Below, one piece after another: positions 50,107 through 58,875 of a stretch of 64,000 nt of DNA. Position 1 is the first letter of the stretch; the number at the start of each line of letters is the position of its first letter. Made by a program: the position numbers and the translations under genes. The DNA is taken from the NCBI RefSeq assembly GCF_002607735.1, contig NZ_NBVR01000026.1:1-64000 (forward strand), given 5' to 3'. The notes under the pieces were generated by a model, which searched no databases, was not told the DNA's origin, and saw nothing but the letters and a program-made list of their open reading frames with translations. The stretch comes from Proteus alimentorum (GTDB lineage: Bacteria > Pseudomonadota > Gammaproteobacteria > Enterobacterales > Enterobacteriaceae).

Positions 50107-50421
50107 ATGAAAAAGAATTTTATTATTGGAACTTGTTTAGCACTTTTATTATCAGCCTCAACTATGGCAAATAATAATAATAAAGTAATTGGTTCAGGAA
50201 CCATTACATTTACAGGTTCAATTGTAGAGGGTAATTGTATGACCAACTCAATAGGAAATACTTTTTCAACAAATTGCTGGAATGGAACTGAAATGGAAGA
50301 AACTTTACATAAAATCGAACCCAATAAAACGTTTAATGCTCAATTAGGTGAAAATAAAGGTTCAATGAGCATAAATTGGATCAAAGAAAATGTAGGAATA
50401 ATGGATATCGCATACAACTAA
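50107..50421 (+). CDS. Small secreted pilin-like protein (family member C)
   Basis: Product of 104 residues. The start has AAGGA 7 bases upstream. The signal peptide (MKKNFIIGTCLALLLSASTMA) is followed by NNNNKVIGSGTITFTGSIVEGNC, a second Cys in STNCWNGTEM, and a C-terminal KGSMSINWIKENVGIMDIAYN. It is clearly paralogous to the protein at 32519 (nearly the same length, same two Cys, many identical blocks). No fimbrial assembly genes are near. The two copies lie 17 kb apart on opposite strands. Confidence 0.78.
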   Translation: MKKNFIIGTCLALLLSASTMANNNNKVIGSGTITFTGSIVEGNCMTNSIGNTFSTNCWNGTEMEETLHKIEPNKTFNAQLGENKGSMSINWIKENVGIMDIAYN

Positions 50422-50719
50422 TCTAGTCACTTTAAAACCCTATATTTTTAATAAAAATTAATCTCTATTCAATAGAAATAATATTTATTATTAAATAATG
50501 AGTATATATTTTCCAAGAATTAGAATTCATTGCTATATAAATGGTATTTTCTATTATGGTTATAATATATTAGGCAGATATAATTTACCTCTATATCTGC
50601 TAACTCTGTTTTAACTTATTTATAAAATTGCTTATCTTCTTATTTTTTTATCTTCTTATCTTTTTTATCTTTGCTTTATATCCCTATCTTTATCTTCTAA
50701 ATCCATATAAATCTTAGGG
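50422..50719. other. Intergenic region before ryhB-2
   Basis: No gene seen. The right part (about 50630-50700) is a low-complexity stretch of repeated TTATCTT/CTTAT units, just upstream of the ryhB-2 promoter. It may affect DNA curvature or simply be slippage-prone sequence. Confidence 0.45.
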
Positions 50720-50748
50720 TTGACAAGTTAATTGATAATGATTATCTT
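50720..50748 (+). promoter_or_regulatory. ryhB-2 promoter with internal Fur box
   Basis: -35 TTGACA (50720-50725), 17-base spacer, -10 TATCTT (50743-50748), the same design as copy 1. The Fur box TGATAATGATTATCT at 50733-50747 is identical to that of copy 1. Confidence 0.9.
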
Positions 50749-50754
50749 TTACCT

Positions 50755-50854
50755 TGTGAATAGTTGAGTATTTTACTTGGTTTTTCACAACGACATTGCT
50801 CACATTGCTTCCAGTATTTACTGTGACCAACACATAATGTGTTGGTCTTTTTTT
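50755..50854 (+). ncRNA. ryhB: Iron-stress small RNA RyhB, copy 2
   Basis: About 100 nt, nearly identical to copy 1 through the 5' part and pairing core (ATTGCTCACATTGCTTCCAG, the same as E. coli in this block). It differs before and in the terminator, which here has a longer stem (GACCAACAC/GTGTTGGTC) and seven Ts. It ends 10 bases before the convergent lpxP stop codon. The shared promoter and diverged 3' ends point to an old duplication with both copies kept functional. Confidence 0.92.
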
Positions 50855-50863
50855 ATATAATAA

Positions 50864-51793
50864 TTAATTATAAAAACTAGCTTCACCTGCTGGTCGAGTT
50901 TTAAAACGACGGTGAGCCCATAAATATTGATCTGGAGCTCGCATAATTTCTGTTTCAATCAACTTATTCATTCTATCTGTATCATTTTGAATATCTTCAG
51001 AAGGATAATTAATCAGTTCTTTACCAATGATTAAACTGTACTTTTTGCCTTTCTGATTTTCATTTCTGACCAAAGTAACCGTTAAAGAAGGTGCCCCTGA
51101 TAATTTTGCTAATATAGCCACTCCTTTTGATGTTGATGTTTTTTCAACAGAGAAGAATGGAGAAAATGTTGTACCTTTTAAACCAAAGTCTTGATCAGGA
51201 GCAAACCAAATTGCTTTCCCTTTTTTTAACTCCATAACCATAAACTTTAAGTTACGTCTATCTATCATGCCCTTATCTGATCGACATCTTGCTTTAGTTT
51301 GGATAAACTCCATCGCTTTATTATTATGTGGTCTATACATCGCATTCACAGGAAAACAAAGCCCCATAATGCGCCCGCCCAGCTCTAGTGACATAGAGTG
51401 TATACCAATTAGTAAAATTCCAGCTTTTTTATCATTTGCATCAGTAAAATTGGAGATCCCTTGTACTTCAAAGAGATTTTTTAATCGGCGATCACTCCAA
51501 AACCATGCCATTCCCGTTTCAAACAATGCGACACCCAGTGACGATAAATTATCCATAACAAGCTTGTTAATTTCATTTTCATCTTTATTAGGGAAACATA
51601 ATTCTAAATTTTTCTTTATTATCGAGACTCTTCTTTTGACAAAAAAACGAGATAACAACCCAAGATGTTTACCTAAAAAAAGTAACCAAGAATAAGGAAG
51701 TTGTACTAATAAAAAAAGAATAAAGACACCAAACCAAGTTAAGAAATATTTTGGATGTAATAGATGCAATGAAAAAATATTTTTCGCGTACAC
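50864..51793 (-). CDS. lpxP: Lipid A acyltransferase LpxP (LpxL/HtrB family)
   Basis: Product of 309 residues with one N-terminal membrane anchor (FLTWFGVFILFLLVQLPYSWLL). It adds a secondary acyl chain to lipid A at the inner membrane. The catalytic HX4E motif is IHSMSLELGGR. YRPHNN, WFAPDQDFG and the end IMRAPDQYLWAHRRFKTRPAGEASFYN agree better with E. coli LpxP (cold-induced palmitoleoyltransferase) than with LpxL. It lies near a cold-shock protein gene on the same strand. The start at 51793 lacks an obvious strong Shine-Dalgarno. LpxL is the alternative. Confidence 0.85.
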   Translation of the reverse strand: MYAKNIFSLHLLHPKYFLTWFGVFILFLLVQLPYSWLLFLGKHLGLLSRFFVKRRVSIIKKNLELCFPNKDENEINKLVMDNLSSLGVALFETGMAWFWSDRRLKNLFEVQGISNFTDANDKKAGILLIGIHSMSLELGGRIMGLCFPVNAMYRPHNNKAMEFIQTKARCRSDKGMIDRRNLKFMVMELKKGKAIWFAPDQDFGLKGTTFSPFFSVEKTSTSKGVAILAKLSGAPSLTVTLVRNENQKGKKYSLIIGKELINYPSEDIQNDTDRMNKLIETEIMRAPDQYLWAHRRFKTRPAGEASFYN

Positions 51794-52173
51794 AAGTTTG
51801 TCCTCTAGGAACTAAAAAAGCATTTAAGCTACATTGAATTAGACAGCAATTGTTTAAAATAAGTCATTAAATATTAATTTAATTTTTATCTTAAATTATT
51901 TTTTTATGATTTATCTGATATCTTTTTATTCTAATAAAAATTTTTTCTTTCTTTTGATTGAGAAGGCAATATCTTAACGCCTTTATTTTGCCATTATAAA
52001 AATTTATTTATCTAATAATTTATTTCTCTGTAAAAATTATTAGGCATTAAAGTAAATAACTTTCTATAATTTAAAATAATTTACATTAAATACTTACATA
52101 ACTTTAATAATATTATTTTTTATACGCTTTACTAAATATACTTTAAATTTAAATAATACTAGAATTTGATATA
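51794..52173. other. AT-rich gap upstream of lpxP
   Basis: About 380 bases of extremely AT-rich DNA with no ORF. It lies between lpxP and the terminator of the cold-shock gene and should hold the lpxP promoter; no clear element was recognised. Confidence 0.45.
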
Positions 52174-52200
52174 AAAAAACCCCACCGAAGTGAGGTTTTT
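52174..52200 (-). terminator. Terminator of the cold-shock gene
   Basis: On the minus strand CCTCAC, loop TTCG and GTGGGG (one U-G pair), flanked by A/T pairing, is followed by seven Ts. It lies about 60 bases after the gene's stop codon. Confidence 0.88.
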
Positions 52201-52262
52201 AGATCTTACTTGTATCGATATTGCATTAAGCAATATAGACACAGTAATAACAGCTCGATAGA

Positions 52263-52475
52263 TTACAGAGCGATTACGTTCGCTGCTGCTGGACCTTTAG
52301 CGCCATTTTCGATAGAAAATGACACTTCTTGACCTTCTTTCAGAGATTTGAAGCTATCGCTTTGGATCGCTGAAAAGTGTACGAATACGTCTTTGCTACC
52401 GTCTTTAGGAGTGATAAAGCCAAAACCTTTATCATCGTTAAACCATTTTACTGTACCAGTCATTGTATTAGACAT
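52263..52475 (-). CDS. CspA-family cold-shock protein
   Basis: Product of 70 residues, a single cold-shock (OB-fold) domain that binds single-stranded RNA/DNA. RNP-1 is KGFGFIT and RNP-2 is VFVHFSAI. Start ATG 52475 has AAGGA 6 bases upstream. The long leader with a cold-box-like element suggests a cold-inducible member (CspA/B/G type) rather than a constitutive one, but the exact paralogue cannot be named. Confidence 0.93.
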   Translation of the reverse strand: MSNTMTGTVKWFNDDKGFGFITPKDGSKDVFVHFSAIQSDSFKSLKEGQEVSFSIENGAKGPAAANVIAL

Positions 52476-52632
52476 AAGATTTCCTTTAATTAATTATTTT
52501 GCCATAAGGCATTGTTTGCGGTTTGATTTCGGATTTTTACTTATGGTCACTATTTGAAGGAATTCGCAACGAAGAGGTATCAGGGATAACGCTAAACGGT
52601 GAACTACTTAAAACTGCACTAACATAAATAGG

Positions 52633-52643
52633 TCTGTACTTCC
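52633..52643 (-). promoter_or_regulatory. Cold-box-like element in the csp leader
   Basis: On the minus strand GGAAGTACAGA lies 158 bases upstream of the csp start; it resembles the E. coli cspA cold box TGACGTACAGA (8 of 11). In cold-shock genes this element sits near the 5' end of a leader of about 150-160 nt, a length that fits here. Confidence 0.5.
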
Positions 52644-52801
52644 AAACCAGTGGCGCTATTAAGTCATATAATTCGGTTTATAGCAAATTATTTTCATCTT
52701 TATTTTAAAAAAACTTTTCACACACCAAATTAGAACATAGTTACAAAATAAAAATAATTATCTATTTCACCTATCTCATTATTTTAATTTAAGAACATGA
52801 A

Positions 52802-52846
52802 TAAAAAAGTAGATACTGTTATTTTTTAAGATGACCAGTATCTACT
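52802..52846 (-). terminator. Terminator of the alpha/beta hydrolase gene
   Basis: An 11-bp perfect stem (AGTAGATACTG with CAGTATCTACT) around 17 bases is followed on the minus strand by TTTTTT, about 25 bases after the stop. Confidence 0.8.
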
Positions 52847-52870
52847 CTATCATTAATGTACTACATCACC

Positions 52871-53728
52871 TTAATCAGCGAGTTCTAATAAAATTTCTTC
52901 TGTTTTCGTCCATAGCAATGAACCACCTTCTTCTGGCCATAAATGTCGCTCAGCATTAGGAAAACGTTGAAATAGTAAATCGCCAAAGTCCGGAGAATGA
53001 ACTGTACTGGTATCTTTCATTCCATACCATAAGGTTGTTGGTGTCTTTATTTCTTCAGGTGAAAATCCCCAAGGTTGCAATGCAATCAGCAAATCTTGAG
53101 TGTATCCATCATTGCCTTGTTTAAAGGCTTCTACCATACATTCTTGATAAACAGGGAGAAAGTCAATTGATTTATAAATAGCCAAATCAACATCAGCACT
53201 GTCATTTAGAATAAAATCCATTAACCACTTGGCTGTTATATTTTGCTTAATCCAACTGGTTAACGAATCAGGTGATCCAACAGCTTGACGATACATATTA
53301 ACAACATCATCTGTTAGTTTATTTTGTGTATCTGGGTAATCAAATTGATCTTGTCCTGCGACAATAAGTAATTTATCAACATGACAATAAACACAAAGAG
53401 CCATAGCAAAAACAGCGCCTTGTGAAAATCCCATTACATTAATACTTTTAATACGAAGATGGTCTAATAAAAATAAAATATCTTTAGAAAAAGATTTTAA
53501 CGATTTTTGAGGATCAAAAGTGGAATCGCCTAATCCTGGACGAGTGGGTGTGATCAACCGAATATTAAGCTTATTTAAGAGGTCAACTTCTACTCCTAAT
53601 AAACCGCTCATACCTGCACCAGTGCAAAATAATACAGGTTTACCTTGCTCAGGACCTGATTCATACCACGTTAAAATTCTATTATCTGGTAATGATACAT
53701 GATATTTTCTTGAGTTTTTAATTTTCAT
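52871..53728 (-). CDS. Alpha/beta hydrolase
   Basis: Product of 285 residues from ATG 53728 (MKIKNSRKYHVSLPDNRILTWYESGP). The nucleophile elbow is GFSQG, preceded by PVLFCTGAGMSGL and TPTRPGLGDST as in esterase/lyase-like hydrolases. The acid is probably in WYGMKDTSTV and the region HLWPEEGGSLLW would supply the histidine, although the residue normally written GGH is replaced here by GGS; the catalytic His may be HLWPEE instead. An in-frame TTG 19 codons upstream could extend it. Substrate unknown; monocistronic. Confidence 0.8.
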   Translation of the reverse strand: MKIKNSRKYHVSLPDNRILTWYESGPEQGKPVLFCTGAGMSGLLGVEVDLLNKLNIRLITPTRPGLGDSTFDPQKSLKSFSKDILFLLDHLRIKSINVMGFSQGAVFAMALCVYCHVDKLLIVAGQDQFDYPDTQNKLTDDVVNMYRQAVGSPDSLTSWIKQNITAKWLMDFILNDSADVDLAIYKSIDFLPVYQECMVEAFKQGNDGYTQDLLIALQPWGFSPEEIKTPTTLWYGMKDTSTVHSPDFGDLLFQRFPNAERHLWPEEGGSLLWTKTEEILLELAD

Positions 53729-53990
53729 TAGATTTTGTCTTTTATTAATTTTTGATAATACATTACCTGCCAATTTGGATAGCAATGTCTATTTTTAAGT
53801 TTTGCATTTAAAAATTAATGTTGAGACTAGCTAAGGATAAGACTTCATATGAACTCGCAATAAATTTTTTTCGTTGCAAACAAATGAATAAACCGAAATT
53901 TATTTTTTGTTTTTTTAAAATAAAAATGAGTAAATTTAATACTATATTATTTTAGTATAATCGAATTAGCCGTAATAGGTAAGAGAGCTA

Positions 53991-54332
53991 TCATTGATCG
54001 CCACTGCGAAAGTCACAATATAATGACGAAGTTAAATCTATTTCATTTATGGTACTCAATGCCATAATACCTTCATCATCTCCCTCTGTTTATTTGTAAA
54101 CACCATGGTTTAATTCAAAGAGCTTACCTTCTCGCTTACGCCATCCTAACAGAGAAGATAGTGGCACTCCCTTCTCTGAAACCGAAAGCAGCCCAAGCTG
54201 ATAACAAGACTTGATAATACCATTTGCTTGAGTCATTAATTATTTACCTATTCTTTGTCGACGATAATCCTTTAAAACGGCCATTGCCTCAACATATCCC
54301 ACCGATAAAGATAAAATAGGACATCTCCGCAT
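53991..54332 (-). pseudogene. Degraded aminoglycoside 2'-N-acetyltransferase, AAC(2')-I type
   Basis: One minus-strand frame of 114 codons matches the C-terminal two-thirds of recalled Providencia AAC(2')-Ia. The blocks are SVGYVEAMAVLKDYRRQRIG (GNAT acetyl-CoA motif), KSCYQLGLLSVSEKG, GW..REGKLFELNHG, EGIMAL and LTSSLYCDFRSGDQ. The frame is interrupted by TAA at 54240-54242 (after RIGK) and another TAA 50 codons further on, and the last Trp codon appears as TGA. The N-terminal part (about 80 residues) is missing; AT-rich DNA replaces it. The enzyme would acetylate gentamicin/tobramycin-type drugs, and in Providencia also peptidoglycan. This copy cannot make an active enzyme. Confidence 0.82.
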
Positions 54333-54622
54333 TTTATTGAAACTAAAAATATATATAGCTATTTTAATTTGAAATTAATTTTAATAAAAGATAATCAATC
54401 TTTGATGAGTTGGTTAAAATACAAATTTTTAATTAAGGTCAATTTTAATTCAAATAAATTGCAATACATAACTTTACATTATTATCCGGCTATTTTACTT
54501 TATTCAATGTAACTATCACTATACGATATGCTATTATCCTAACACCTATAAATTTATTGTAGTTCAATAAATTAAGTCGATCTTGTTGAAAAATATCGAT
54601 AGATAAAATAATAGGAATATTC

Positions 54623-55519
54623 ATGCTACAAGAGAATGTTGTTAAAGATATCATCGTTTGGATTGAACAAAATCTCGATTCACGTTTATCGCTAGATATT
54701 GTTGCTGAGAAATCGGGCTATACAAAATGGCATTTTCAGCGCTTATTTAAAGCGTATACAGGAATATCTTTAGGAAAATACATACTCGCTCGTCGTTTAT
54801 CTTGTGGTGCCTACGCGTTAAGAGTAACACGTTGTAGCCTGTTAGATATTTCATTGAAGTATCGCTTTGATTCCCAACAAACTTTTTGCCGAGCTTTTAA
54901 AAAACAGTTTAACATTACACCTTCGGAATATAGAAAAAAACCAGGATGGGATATTAGTGAACTGATTTTCCCTGCATTAGAAACCGTTGAACTGAGCGCT
55001 AAATATGAGGTAGTTACATTCCCATCTCAAAAATTAGTTGGTATGTCGCATCATTACAATAAGCCTATTTCAACATGGGATTCCGACAAGAAAAAATTTA
55101 GAAAAGAATTTTGGCGTAAATTTTTAAAAGATGTGCATACAATACCCACAGAGCTATATGCAATGCATCGAGCATCTGCAAGTACATTAGAAGATACTAT
55201 GTATATTTATAGCACTGCCGTTGATAAAGAAAAGTTAGCAAAAACATCAAACGTTTCTGCCATGTCACAACTAGAATTACCAAGTGGCAACTATCTGGCC
55301 ATTACATTTCATATGAATGAAATCTTAGATTCATTAACGGACTATGATGACATTATTTATACCGTCTATACCAAAATACTTCCAAAAATGAATTTATTGC
55401 GTAGGCCCGGCCCAGACATTGAACAATATATATTAAAAGAGTCTGTGGATTACGATAAATTACTTAGTCAAAGTGATCATTACGTACAAAAGATTAGCTA
55501 CTATATTCCTGTTCTTTAA
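54623..55519 (+). CDS. Rob/MarA-like AraC-family activator with GyrI-like domain
   Basis: Product of 298 residues (E. coli Rob 289). The N-terminal double helix-turn-helix (VKDIIVWIEQNLDSRLSLDIVAEKSGYTKWHFQRLFKAYTG and ILDIS-like LLDISLKYRFDSQQTFCRAFKKQFNITPSEYRK) is of the MarA/SoxS/Rob type. Residues about 125-298 form a GyrI-like effector domain as in Rob. Such proteins raise efflux and lower porins in response to bile salts or other ligands. The gene is 290 bases from, and divergent to, a broken AAC(2')-I gene; in Providencia the related activator AarP drives aac(2')-Ia. A terminator follows. Confidence 0.88.
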   Translation: MLQENVVKDIIVWIEQNLDSRLSLDIVAEKSGYTKWHFQRLFKAYTGISLGKYILARRLSCGAYALRVTRCSLLDISLKYRFDSQQTFCRAFKKQFNITPSEYRKKPGWDISELIFPALETVELSAKYEVVTFPSQKLVGMSHHYNKPISTWDSDKKKFRKEFWRKFLKDVHTIPTELYAMHRASASTLEDTMYIYSTAVDKEKLAKTSNVSAMSQLELPSGNYLAITFHMNEILDSLTDYDDIIYTVYTKILPKMNLLRRPGPDIEQYILKESVDYDKLLSQSDHYVQKISYYIPVL

Positions 55520-55536
55520 TGAATTTCATCTATAAA

Positions 55537-55565
55537 AAAGATCCCAATTTAATTGGGATCTTTCT
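55537..55565. terminator. Terminator between the Rob-like and dipeptidase genes
   Basis: AAGATCCCAATT and AATTGGGATCTT form a strong stem followed by TTTCT on the plus strand and by an A/T-run giving TTTTTTATA on the minus strand. It lies between convergent genes and could serve both. Confidence 0.85.
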
Positions 55566-55598
55566 ATTAAAATAGATATCTAAGATATATATCTTCTA

Positions 55599-57095
55599 TC
55601 AATCTTTCTTAGACTTATTAGCAAAGAAAATATCATCTTGAATATCTTTTGTTCTTACTGTAAACAATTCATTCATTAAGCTTTCAGTTAATTTTTCAGC
55701 ATCAGCCATGACTCGTAGATTAAATTCATTAAGCATTTTATCTGCGCTAGCTTTATCTGTTTTCACCATAGTAAGATATTTAGCTTCCATTTCTTTTTGC
55801 TCTAATGCTGTTTTTGCTTCCCACTCTTGATAAGCTTTTTTCACTATTGGTGCAAGTTTTGGATAATCCGTCATTACTAATGTTTGTAACTTACGATATT
55901 TCCAGTAAATAGAATCACTGTCTGCTTGATTGCGCCCTATTCCATAATGTTGCGGATAAGCTTTTAATCCACTGTAATAAGGAACAAATGCTGTTAAATC
56001 CGCCATGCCTAAACCAACATAGGTTACTTCACCTATTTCTTGAGGAAGCTCAGGACGAACTTGCATAATATGCGCTTCATAAGTTCTAAATACACTAATT
56101 GGACGCCAAGACTCTTGGCCATTTAACCCATTGGTATATGGGTCATGTTCTGTTCCTTCAAAGTGATTACGTAACATCGCTTTAGCTTCTTCTACAGATA
56201 CTTTTTTCTCTGGCGTTAATAAAGGTGCGAAATGACGACCATCATCTACAGCTTGTTTTAATGATGGATTAAATTGTTGCTGTATAACCCATACACGCGG
56301 ATCATTATAAGTACGATCTCGTTCATCATCTCGTGTATACGCTTTTGAAAAATTAAATGCCCCCTCTTTTTCAGGATTATAAAGCCCTTTTTCAACAGCA
56401 AATTCCACTAGATTTTTAGAGCCTAAAACATCATTACTATTAATATCATAGTGTTGTAATCGACCTTGATTTCCTGTCGCAAAGTATTTATCTTTAGGTA
56501 ATTTTTGTGCGATCCAATGATGTCCCGTTCCAGTTTCTAAATACCAAAGCTCATTTTTATCAACAACAGCAACACCAAATCCTTCACCAGCACCTTGCTT
56601 TTCAATAATACTCCCTAATAATTCCACGGCTTCACGAGCTGTTTTTGCTCTTGAAAGCAAGACATCTGGAATATCATCTTCAGTTATCCCTGTCTCTTCA
56701 ACATAGGGATCAAAAGAGAGTGCTTTAGGTGAAGCAAAAATAGATTCAGTACCACTGACACCCACACCCAGTTCATTAAATCCTGTTGCACCGTGAAGTT
56801 GTGTTTTCCAATTCGGTACAGTGGTATAACGTAATGAATTTTTAGGTAATGGATACGTAAAGTTATTAGCGCCGTTATATTCTTTGGTACTGTAAATACC
56901 CGTTTGGTTTGTTTTAGCTGGATGAATAACAAAATGTTGTGCTTTTAATGCATCGCTGTCTGCGCTACGAGCAATAATCAATGAACCATCATTTGTTGCT
57001 TCACTTCCCGCTAACAACGTTGTACAGGCTAAAGCTGAAGAAACTAATGCAATATTAACGGATAAGGCAATAATACCTTTTTTGAATAAAGACAT
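55599..57095 (-). CDS. C69-family dipeptidase (secreted)
   Basis: Product of 498 residues in the PepD/C69 family of Ntn-hydrolase dipeptidases. ATG 57095 gives a signal peptide MSLFKKGIIALSVNIALVSSALA; cleavage would expose Cys24 as the N-terminal nucleophile (CTTLLAG..ATNDGS...ARSAD). Further family parts are GVGVSGTESIF, AVELLGSIIEKQGAGEGFGVAVVDKNELWYLETGTGHHWIA and SWRPISVFRTYEAHI. GGGGAG lies just upstream. It is monocistronic with AT-rich flanks. The Cys is not in a standard lipobox, so a periplasmic soluble enzyme is more likely than a lipoprotein. Confidence 0.88.
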   Translation of the reverse strand: MSLFKKGIIALSVNIALVSSALACTTLLAGSEATNDGSLIIARSADSDALKAQHFVIHPAKTNQTGIYSTKEYNGANNFTYPLPKNSLRYTTVPNWKTQLHGATGFNELGVGVSGTESIFASPKALSFDPYVEETGITEDDIPDVLLSRAKTAREAVELLGSIIEKQGAGEGFGVAVVDKNELWYLETGTGHHWIAQKLPKDKYFATGNQGRLQHYDINSNDVLGSKNLVEFAVEKGLYNPEKEGAFNFSKAYTRDDERDRTYNDPRVWVIQQQFNPSLKQAVDDGRHFAPLLTPEKKVSVEEAKAMLRNHFEGTEHDPYTNGLNGQESWRPISVFRTYEAHIMQVRPELPQEIGEVTYVGLGMADLTAFVPYYSGLKAYPQHYGIGRNQADSDSIYWKYRKLQTLVMTDYPKLAPIVKKAYQEWEAKTALEQKEMEAKYLTMVKTDKASADKMLNEFNLRVMADAEKLTESLMNELFTVRTKDIQDDIFFANKSKKD

Positions 57096-57473
57096 AAAAC
57101 TCCCCATTTGCTTGTTATTTATAATTTGTAGATCAATTAAGTATCTTTTTAGAATCAAAATAAAAAACCAGATAGATAATTTGATGCGAAATATTAACAA
57201 TGAAAAAGAAAGAGATTCCGTGATTTATATCCCAATGATTATTATATTTCGAAATAAAAACATGAATTATGTGCATCATATTAATATCAGTGAGTTTTAT
57301 AGAAAGATGTATTTAAAATATAAATAGAGTTTTTATTATTGATGAAATCTAAAAATGTAATGCAAATGAAACTTAATTATAAAAATAGCTGTAAACATTA
57401 AATTAAACAACAATTAATTAAATCTAATAATGTTCCATGTTAATAAAATATATTAATAGTAATAAAACTTAGA
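57096..57473. other. Intergenic region between dipeptidase and cbpM
   Basis: About 380 AT-rich bases. Frames on the plus strand here are opposite to the dipeptidase leader and lack ribosome-binding sites. The dipeptidase promoter should lie near 57110-57250. Nothing else is seen. Confidence 0.45.
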
Positions 57474-57518
57474 CATAAAAATAGCCACTAAGTTGTTTAC
57501 TTTTTTAGTGGCTATTTT
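57474..57518 (-). terminator. Terminator of cbpAM
   Basis: On the minus strand AATAGCCACTAA and its complement (13 bases apart) are followed by a T-run, right after the cbpM stop. Confidence 0.88.
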
Positions 57519-57526
57519 ATTAATCT

Positions 57527-57832
57527 TTATTCATTTATGAAGCGCATTAACTGCTGACGTAGTTGCTTATTTTCTTGTTTTAACTGTTCATTTTCATCTA
57601 ATAAAGTCAGTGCTATGGCGATACCATGCCAATCTAATGCAAGCTCTTTATGGAGTTTTAATGCACGATGTGTCACCACAATAGCGTTATCATCAAAAAA
57701 CCACTCCTGAGTTTCAATTTCTAGCGGTTCGATCACACCAAGAGCGACAAACTCTTTGAGCTCATCATTTGATATTCCTGTGTGATAACAAAACTCAGTA
57801 ACAGTAAATACTGTTGTTGTTAATTGACCCAT
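57527..57832 (-). CDS. cbpM: Chaperone modulator CbpM
   Basis: Product of 101 residues in the CbpM/YccD family, which binds and inhibits the J-domain of CbpA. MerR-like start ([31 protein letters not shown]) and a C-terminal coiled coil ([22 protein letters not shown]) are typical. The start codon shares a base with the cbpA stop, so it is translationally coupled to cbpA. Confidence 0.93.
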   Translation of the reverse strand: MGQLTTTVFTVTEFCYHTGISNDELKEFVALGVIEPLEIETQEWFFDDNAIVVTHRALKLHKELALDWHGIAIALTLLDENEQLKQENKQLRQQLMRFINE

Positions 57833-58773
57833 TATTTATTCTCCCAGTCTTTACGTGGATTATAATCGGTCTGGCTATCTGCAATTTGTTGCCATAATTC
57901 GCGTATCTTTTCATCAGATTTAGGTGGCATCACAATTTTTAAAATTGCATATAAATCACCGCTGACCTTTTTGCTAACTAACCCTTTTCCCTTAATACGT
58001 AGCTTTTGTCCTGCCTGACTTCCTGCTGGGATAGTTAACAATATTTTTTCTTTTATTGTAGGTATAGGAATTTTTGCACCTAATGCAGCTTCCCAAGGAG
58101 CTACAGGAACAACTATTTCTAAATCATGACCTTTAATATCAAATAGAGGATGAGGTGCAATACGAATTGTTAGCCATAAATCACCATTCTCACCTCCATT
58201 TTCACCCGAAGTACCTTGCCCTTTTAAGCGTATACGTTGCCCATCAATAACACCGGCAGGAATTTTAACATTCAGTGTTTTAGGAATTTCTTTTTCCAAA
58301 ATACCGAAGACATTATAAACAGGTAATTGGTAACTTATTGTGCGCTTATGCTCTTCCTGTGATTCTTCCAGAAAAACAGCTAATTCTATTTCTAAATCAT
58401 GCCCACGCTGTTTAGGCGCCTGTTGAGTTCGATGCCCTTCAAAGGGAGAATGTTGACCAAAAAATGAAGCATAAAAATCATCAAAATCTTCTTGGCTAAA
58501 GTTTTCTTGACCCTTATTTGAATGTTGTTGTGTAAATTGTCTAAATTTAGGATCATTGCGATGTGCCCATAGTTCATCGTATTCAGCTCTACGTTGCTCA
58601 TCACCTAATATTTCCCATGCTTGAGCAATTTCTTTAAAACGCTCCTCTGCATTTGGCTCTTTACTGACATCTGGATGATATTTTTTCGCTAAACGGCGAT
58701 AAGCTGTTTTAATCGTTTTAGTATCATCAGTGGGTTTAACACCCATAATGGCGTAATAATCCTTTAATTCCAT
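57832..58773 (-). CDS. cbpA: DnaJ-like co-chaperone CbpA
   Basis: Product of 313 residues: J-domain ([39 protein letters not shown], with the HPD motif), a Gln/Phe-rich linker, and two C-terminal substrate-binding domains, without the zinc-finger of DnaJ. It works with DnaK and binds curved DNA in stationary phase. First gene of the cbpA-cbpM operon, as in E. coli. Confidence 0.95.
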   Translation of the reverse strand: MELKDYYAIMGVKPTDDTKTIKTAYRRLAKKYHPDVSKEPNAEERFKEIAQAWEILGDEQRRAEYDELWAHRNDPKFRQFTQQHSNKGQENFSQEDFDDFYASFFGQHSPFEGHRTQQAPKQRGHDLEIELAVFLEESQEEHKRTISYQLPVYNVFGILEKEIPKTLNVKIPAGVIDGQRIRLKGQGTSGENGGENGDLWLTIRIAPHPLFDIKGHDLEIVVPVAPWEAALGAKIPIPTIKEKILLTIPAGSQAGQKLRIKGKGLVSKKVSGDLYAILKIVMPPKSDEKIRELWQQIADSQTDYNPRKDWENK

Positions 58774-58875
58774 AGTGATATCTCAATTATGTTAAATAAT
58801 GAATTAAATATTAATATCCTAGACTTGATTAATTATAGAACAAAGAAACTATGTTGAGTGATGTATTATCTATAC

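Noticed and set aside
57082..57327. Plus-strand 81-codon frame upstream of the dipeptidase
   Set aside because: AT-driven, overlaps the dipeptidase leader on the other strand and has no ribosome-binding site.
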